64,000 nucleotides of DNA from contig CAJSYJ010000004.1 in NCBI GenBank assembly GCA_910574205.1, forward strand, positions 62,001 through 126,000, in the 5' to 3' direction. The stretch's first letter is position 1; each line of letters opens with the position of its first letter. Positions 60,853-64,000 of this stretch are shown in pieces. The translations under genes and the position numbers were made by a program. The notes beneath the pieces are model-generated. The model made no database searches, was not told the origin of the DNA, and saw only the letters and a list, made by a program, of their open reading frames with translations. This DNA comes from Bacteroidales bacterium (lineage in GTDB: Bacteria; Bacteroidota; Bacteroidia; Bacteroidales; Rikenellaceae).

Positions 60853-61461
60853 ATGAAACGAGCATTACTTTTGGTCGCAATATGCTTGGCAGGATTGCAG
60901 GCATGCGACAATACCGGGCAGGAACAGCTGACACCGATTGAAACGGAAATCTTGGAAATCGAAGGGCTTATTGCCTCGCAGGCAGAAACAGGGTTCGACG
61001 AACAGGAACTTTTGAGCGACATTAAAGCAGGAACGCTAACTAAAACTTCATATTTCCATTACAAAAATGGAGAAATAGTGCAATCATCTTACGATAATTA
61101 CATCGGATCTCAATGGGATGCTCCATATGTATTCTTAGATGATGGCACTTGCCGGCATTGTTGTGGATTCCCGGATCCGATCAATCCATACAAGTATATT
61201 AATTACGCTTGGCAATATAATCAGGAGACAAAATCTATCGAGACGAGGTTGTATAACTTTGAAGACAAATTTTCTGCAAAGGTACTTTATTACAACAAAG
61301 AGTCGGGTAAACTGATTCTCGAAGGAAACTTTTGCGACTGTATCGGCGTATATGGTGGAGGCGAACCGGTTGCGGATTATTCAAGAATGACATTCCATAT
61401 AGATTTGGATCCTGAAACTCGGGAAGAATATTTGAATAAATATTGCAATGAATATAAATAG
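60853..61461 (+). CDS. Array lipoprotein 3
   Basis: 202 residues, nearly the same as array gene 1 but with the standard cassette promoter. Lipobox LQAC (Cys18). The centre has DGTCRHCCGFPDPINPYKYINYAW, with a Cys cluster that differs from genes 2, 4 and 5; the C-terminal ILEGNFCDCIGVYGGGEPVADYSRMTFHIDL is shared with gene 4. The likely source or recipient of the gene 1 sequence. Confidence 0.85.
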   Translation: MKRALLLVAICLAGLQACDNTGQEQLTPIETEILEIEGLIASQAETGFDEQELLSDIKAGTLTKTSYFHYKNGEIVQSSYDNYIGSQWDAPYVFLDDGTCRHCCGFPDPINPYKYINYAWQYNQETKSIETRLYNFEDKFSAKVLYYNKESGKLILEGNFCDCIGVYGGGEPVADYSRMTFHIDLDPETREEYLNKYCNEYK

Positions 61462-61499
61462 ACAATAACAGAGCTAAGTTTTTTTCGGATCGGATCAGA

Positions 61500-61538
61500 G
61501 GAGAGGGCTGCCATAAGTAGGCAGCCTTCTCCAATTTT
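61500..61538 (+). terminator. Terminator after array gene 3
   Basis: GGAGAGGGCTGCC/GGCAGCCTTCTCC (61500-61512 with 61520-61532). Loop and stem bases differ from the first two terminators, but pairing is kept. Confidence 0.85.
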
Positions 61539-61558
61539 ATTTATTTCATACAAAATAT

Positions 61559-61589
61559 TTTGCAAAATGAATGTAAAATATTATATTTG
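61559..61589 (+). promoter_or_regulatory. Promoter of array gene 4
   Basis: TTTG, 19 bp, TATATTTG at 61582-61589; GAGAC/GTCTC stem-loop kept. Confidence 0.8.
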
Positions 61590-61649
61590 CAAAGAGACAT
61601 AAACAGTGTCTCAACAGCACCAATTATCAAAACTAAAAACTACAAGATC

Positions 61650-62282
61650 ATGAAACGAGCATTACTTTTGGTCGCAATATGCTTGGCTGGATTGCAGGCA
61701 TGCGACAATATCGAGCAGGAGCAACTGACTCCTATGGAAATCGAGATTTTGGAGATCGACGATCTTATTGCCTCGCAGGCAGAGACAGGGTTCGACGAAC
61801 AGGAACTTTTGAACGACCTTAAAACAGGGACAATAAATGAAACAGCTTATTTCCAGTACAAAAATGGCAAGTTGGTTCAATCATCATACGATGATATAGA
61901 CGGTAAAGTCATACCCCACTATATTTTCTTATCCGACGGAACATGCCGTAAATGCTTCATACAAGGTGCATTCTCCAACATATTAGGGACAAGCTTTGCA
62001 TATATTAATTTCGATTGGAAATATAATCCGCAGACGAAATCGATCGAGACGAAATTTAATGAACTGGACGGCGAATTCTCTTTCTCGGCAAAGGTACTTT
62101 ACTATAACAAAGAATCAGGAAAACTGATTCTCGAAGGAAACCTTTGCGACTGTATCGGCGTATATGGTGGAGGCGAACCGGTTGCGGATTATTCAAGAAT
62201 GACATTCCATATAGATTTGAATCCTGAAACACGAGAAGATTATTTGACTAATTATAGAATGTACTCAATACTCAAAAAATAA
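61650..62282 (+). CDS. Array lipoprotein 4
   Basis: 210 residues. Lipobox LQAC (Cys18) then DNIEQEQ. N-terminal helix region and C-terminal GGGEPVADYSRMTFHIDLNPETRE match genes 1 and 3; the centre (FLSDGTCRKCFIQGAFSNILGTSFAYINFDW) differs, with FSFSAKV as in gene 5. Own promoter and terminator. Function unknown. Confidence 0.85.
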   Translation: MKRALLLVAICLAGLQACDNIEQEQLTPMEIEILEIDDLIASQAETGFDEQELLNDLKTGTINETAYFQYKNGKLVQSSYDDIDGKVIPHYIFLSDGTCRKCFIQGAFSNILGTSFAYINFDWKYNPQTKSIETKFNELDGEFSFSAKVLYYNKESGKLILEGNLCDCIGVYGGGEPVADYSRMTFHIDLNPETREDYLTNYRMYSILKK

Positions 62283-62322
62283 TAGACAACAACAGAGCTA
62301 AGTTTTTTCGGATCGGATCAGA

Positions 62323-62362
62323 GGAGAGGGCTGCCATAAGTAGGCAGCCTTCTCCAATTTTA
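62323..62362 (+). terminator. Terminator after array gene 4
   Basis: Same stem type as after gene 3 (62323-62355), T-rich tail. Confidence 0.85.
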
Positions 62363-62381
62363 TTTATTTCATACAAAATAT

Positions 62382-62412
62382 TTTGCAAAATAAATGTAAA
62401 ATATTATATTTG
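62382..62412 (+). promoter_or_regulatory. Promoter of array gene 5
   Basis: TTTG, 19 bp, TATATTTG at 62405-62412; GAGAC/GTCTC stem-loop kept. Confidence 0.8.
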
Positions 62413-62472
62413 CGAACGAGACGTAAACAGAGTCTCGATAGCACCAATTATCAACATTAAAACTACATGACC

Positions 62473-63117
62473 ATGAAACGAGTATTACTGTTGGTCGCAA
62501 TATGCTTAGCGGGATTGCAGGCATGCGACAATACCGGGCAGGAACAGCTGACACCGATTGAAACGGAAATCTTGGAAATCGAAGGGCTTATTGCCTCGCA
62601 GGCAGAAACGGGCTTCGACGAGCAGGCTCTGTTAAGCGATCTGAAATCCGGGACTGTAATTAAGACAGCTCTCTTCAATTATAAAAACGGAGAATTCGTT
62701 ATATCATCATTTGATTACGACGATCCGTCGAGGGGTTGGAAGGGCGTAAATTGGCATTGTAATATTCTTTTCTTAGAAGATGGAAATTGCCGGGAATGCA
62801 AACAAAGTATAATGCCTAACCAACATGATTTTTATAACAATTATGATTGGAGATATAACCCTCAAACAAAGAGCATAGATACTAAATTTTGTTGGGTCGA
62901 CTGGGATCATGAAGAATTTTCTTTTTCCGCAAAAGTATTTTACTATGATAAAAAGTCCGGCAAGCTAATCCTCGGAGGGAACTTATGCAATTGCTTATCT
63001 GCGGTCTACGGAGGCGGAGAGCCAGTCGCAGATTATTCGTTAATGACATTCCACATAGATTTGAATACTGCAACGCGGGAAGAGTGTATGACTAAATACT
63101 CCGATAAATTGGATTAA
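62473..63117 (+). CDS. Array lipoprotein 5
   Basis: 214 residues; start at 62473 matches the paralogues (an ATG two codons earlier is possible). Lipobox LQAC (Cys18). N-terminus equals gene 3 (DNTGQEQLTPIETEILEIEG). The centre is distinct and Trp/Cys-rich (PSRGWKGVNWHCNILFLEDGNCRECKQS). C-terminus keeps YGGGEPVADYSLMTFHIDLN. Last gene of the array. Confidence 0.85.
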   Translation: MKRVLLLVAICLAGLQACDNTGQEQLTPIETEILEIEGLIASQAETGFDEQALLSDLKSGTVIKTALFNYKNGEFVISSFDYDDPSRGWKGVNWHCNILFLEDGNCRECKQSIMPNQHDFYNNYDWRYNPQTKSIDTKFCWVDWDHEEFSFSAKVFYYDKKSGKLILGGNLCNCLSAVYGGGEPVADYSLMTFHIDLNTATREECMTKYSDKLD

Positions 63118-63150
63118 TCGAGAAAGCAGAGTCAAGTTTTCTCGGATCGG

Positions 63151-63190
63151 AGGAGAGGGCTGCCATAAGTAGGCAGCCTTATCCAATTTT
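63151..63190 (+). terminator. Terminator after array gene 5
   Basis: GGAGAGGGCTGCC with GGCAGCCTTATCC (63151-63183), then TTTT; closes the array. Confidence 0.8.
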
Positions 63191-64000
63191 CTCCATAAAA
63201 TATAAAACACTTATATATAATATATATTTCCGCCGGCTTCCGGGCTCACACGAAGCCCTACCCGAGAAGAGGAGGGGGGGGGAGGAGAGAAGGGGCAGAC
63301 TTGCAAACAGAGCGTAACGCCGCGAGTGGCAGCCTGCCGAAAGGAGAAGCGGAAAACGGGGAATGGGGAGCGAAATAAGGATCGAAAAACGGAAAGCGGG
63401 AAACAAGAGAGAGAAAAACGAAGATCGAAAAACAGGAAGCGAAACACGAAAAGGAAACCGATATAGATATAATATTAGTTACCAATTATCATCGCGTACA
63501 TGAAAGACATCGGCCGATTGGCAGCAGGTACATTTCCGTTCGGGCACTGCTGCCCGGTTAAAAGCATGTCCGACTTCGCACGCGCCATTGCATTTCGTTA
63601 GACCATACTCCGCTTTACCGCTTGCAGACATAATATCCTACTGTCGGCAAGCGAGGATGCAGACCGCATGAACTGCGCGGCAAAACGCTATCGAATACAT
63701 CGCTTCCGAAATGCGCAAGCCGCGATCCCGGCATGCCCGAAGACCTGGGCAGCAGCAGCGGCAAGCTCGGTTTATGCTGCATAATTGCATATTAATGCCG
63801 ATATGCAGCATATAAGGGGAGTTGCATATGCAAAAAAAATAATCTATTGCACACAATACGAAAGATTACGCAACCGCAACGAAATCAAATATTTTGCAAG
63901 CCTCCAAATCTAAAAAGCGAATTGCATAAAACAAAATGTTGAAAAATATCTAAAAAAATCATCCCGATTTATTTTGCATGGGGGAGGGAATTTATGTACC
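63191..64000. other. Non-coding region with polypurine tract and palindromes
   Basis: No gene is recognisable. Contents: a G9 run at 63274-63282; a strongly purine-biased stretch (about 63340-63455) with the repeated phrase GATCGAAAAACnGGAAGCG; an 11-bp perfect inverted repeat TATGCTGCATA/TATGCAGCATA (63773-63783 with 63802-63812); and a palindrome TTGCATATGCAA (63822-63833). The last 150 bp are AT-rich and may lead into a gene beyond the window. Confidence 0.6.

Noticed and set aside
59209..63117. Diversity-generating retroelement
   Set aside because: No reverse transcriptase or template repeat in the window, and differences are segmental rather than adenine-specific.

Overview
The window comes from a member of the Bacteroidota, probably Bacteroidales. 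Three things point there: many promoters fit the group's -33 TTTG / -7 TAnnTTTG pattern (spacers of 19-20 bp recur), Shine-Dalgarno sequences are mostly weak, and the gene families are typical (fimbrillins, DUF3575/DUF5119, a SusC-like segment, GH97, a C10 protease, Exb/TonB). High-GC genes and their style suggest an Alistipes-like Rikenellaceae; that placement is inference.

Layout. 1-7.9 kb: right end of a prophage or domesticated phage module (tail-like proteins, Clp-like protease, capsid, portal, connector, holin, endolysin). It stops at two tandem repeats that act as bidirectional terminators; the second also carries the likely galE promoter. 8-22 kb: galE, an outer-membrane protein, nrdDG behind a cobalamin riboswitch, tatD-dprA, an exbB-X-exbD-exbD operon, ansA, and cutC with a transglutaminase-like lipoprotein. 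22.6-28.5 kb: a 1,954-residue alpha-2-macroglobulin carrying a SusC-type segment. 28.6-35.8 kb: a hotdog thioesterase and a four-gene fimbrial operon whose first gene contains a C9 tract. 36-45 kb: an LTA-synthase-like sulfatase, upp, hflX, tonB, rlmN and GH97. 44.8-49.7 kb: a leftward operon comEC - methyltransferase - YihY/DUF2520 fusion - kdsC. 49.8-57.5 kb: a lipoprotein with a G9 tract inside its promoter, a GNAT enzyme, a Fic protein bracketed by 41-bp repeats, tRNA-Thr, an EamA transporter, an HdeD-like protein and a GH20 hexosaminidase.

57.8-63.2 kb is the most unusual part: a C10 (streptopain-like) cysteine protease followed by five paralogous ~200-residue lipoproteins. The first follows the protease with no promoter between them. 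The other four are self-contained cassettes with near-identical promoter, 5'UTR stem-loop, signal peptide and terminator around a variable centre. Composition drops sharply part-way through the protease gene and stays AT-rich through the array. This looks like an expanding, recombining surface-protein locus.

Links between regions: the Exb operon and the separate tonB should form one energising complex; the fimbrial operon, lipoprotein array, A2M and glycosidases describe a gut-type cell envelope; comEC and dprA suggest DNA uptake; two G/C tracts sit where slippage could switch surface-protein expression. Long ORFs opposite the high-GC genes were treated as shadows. All names rest on reading motifs by eye; no database search was run.
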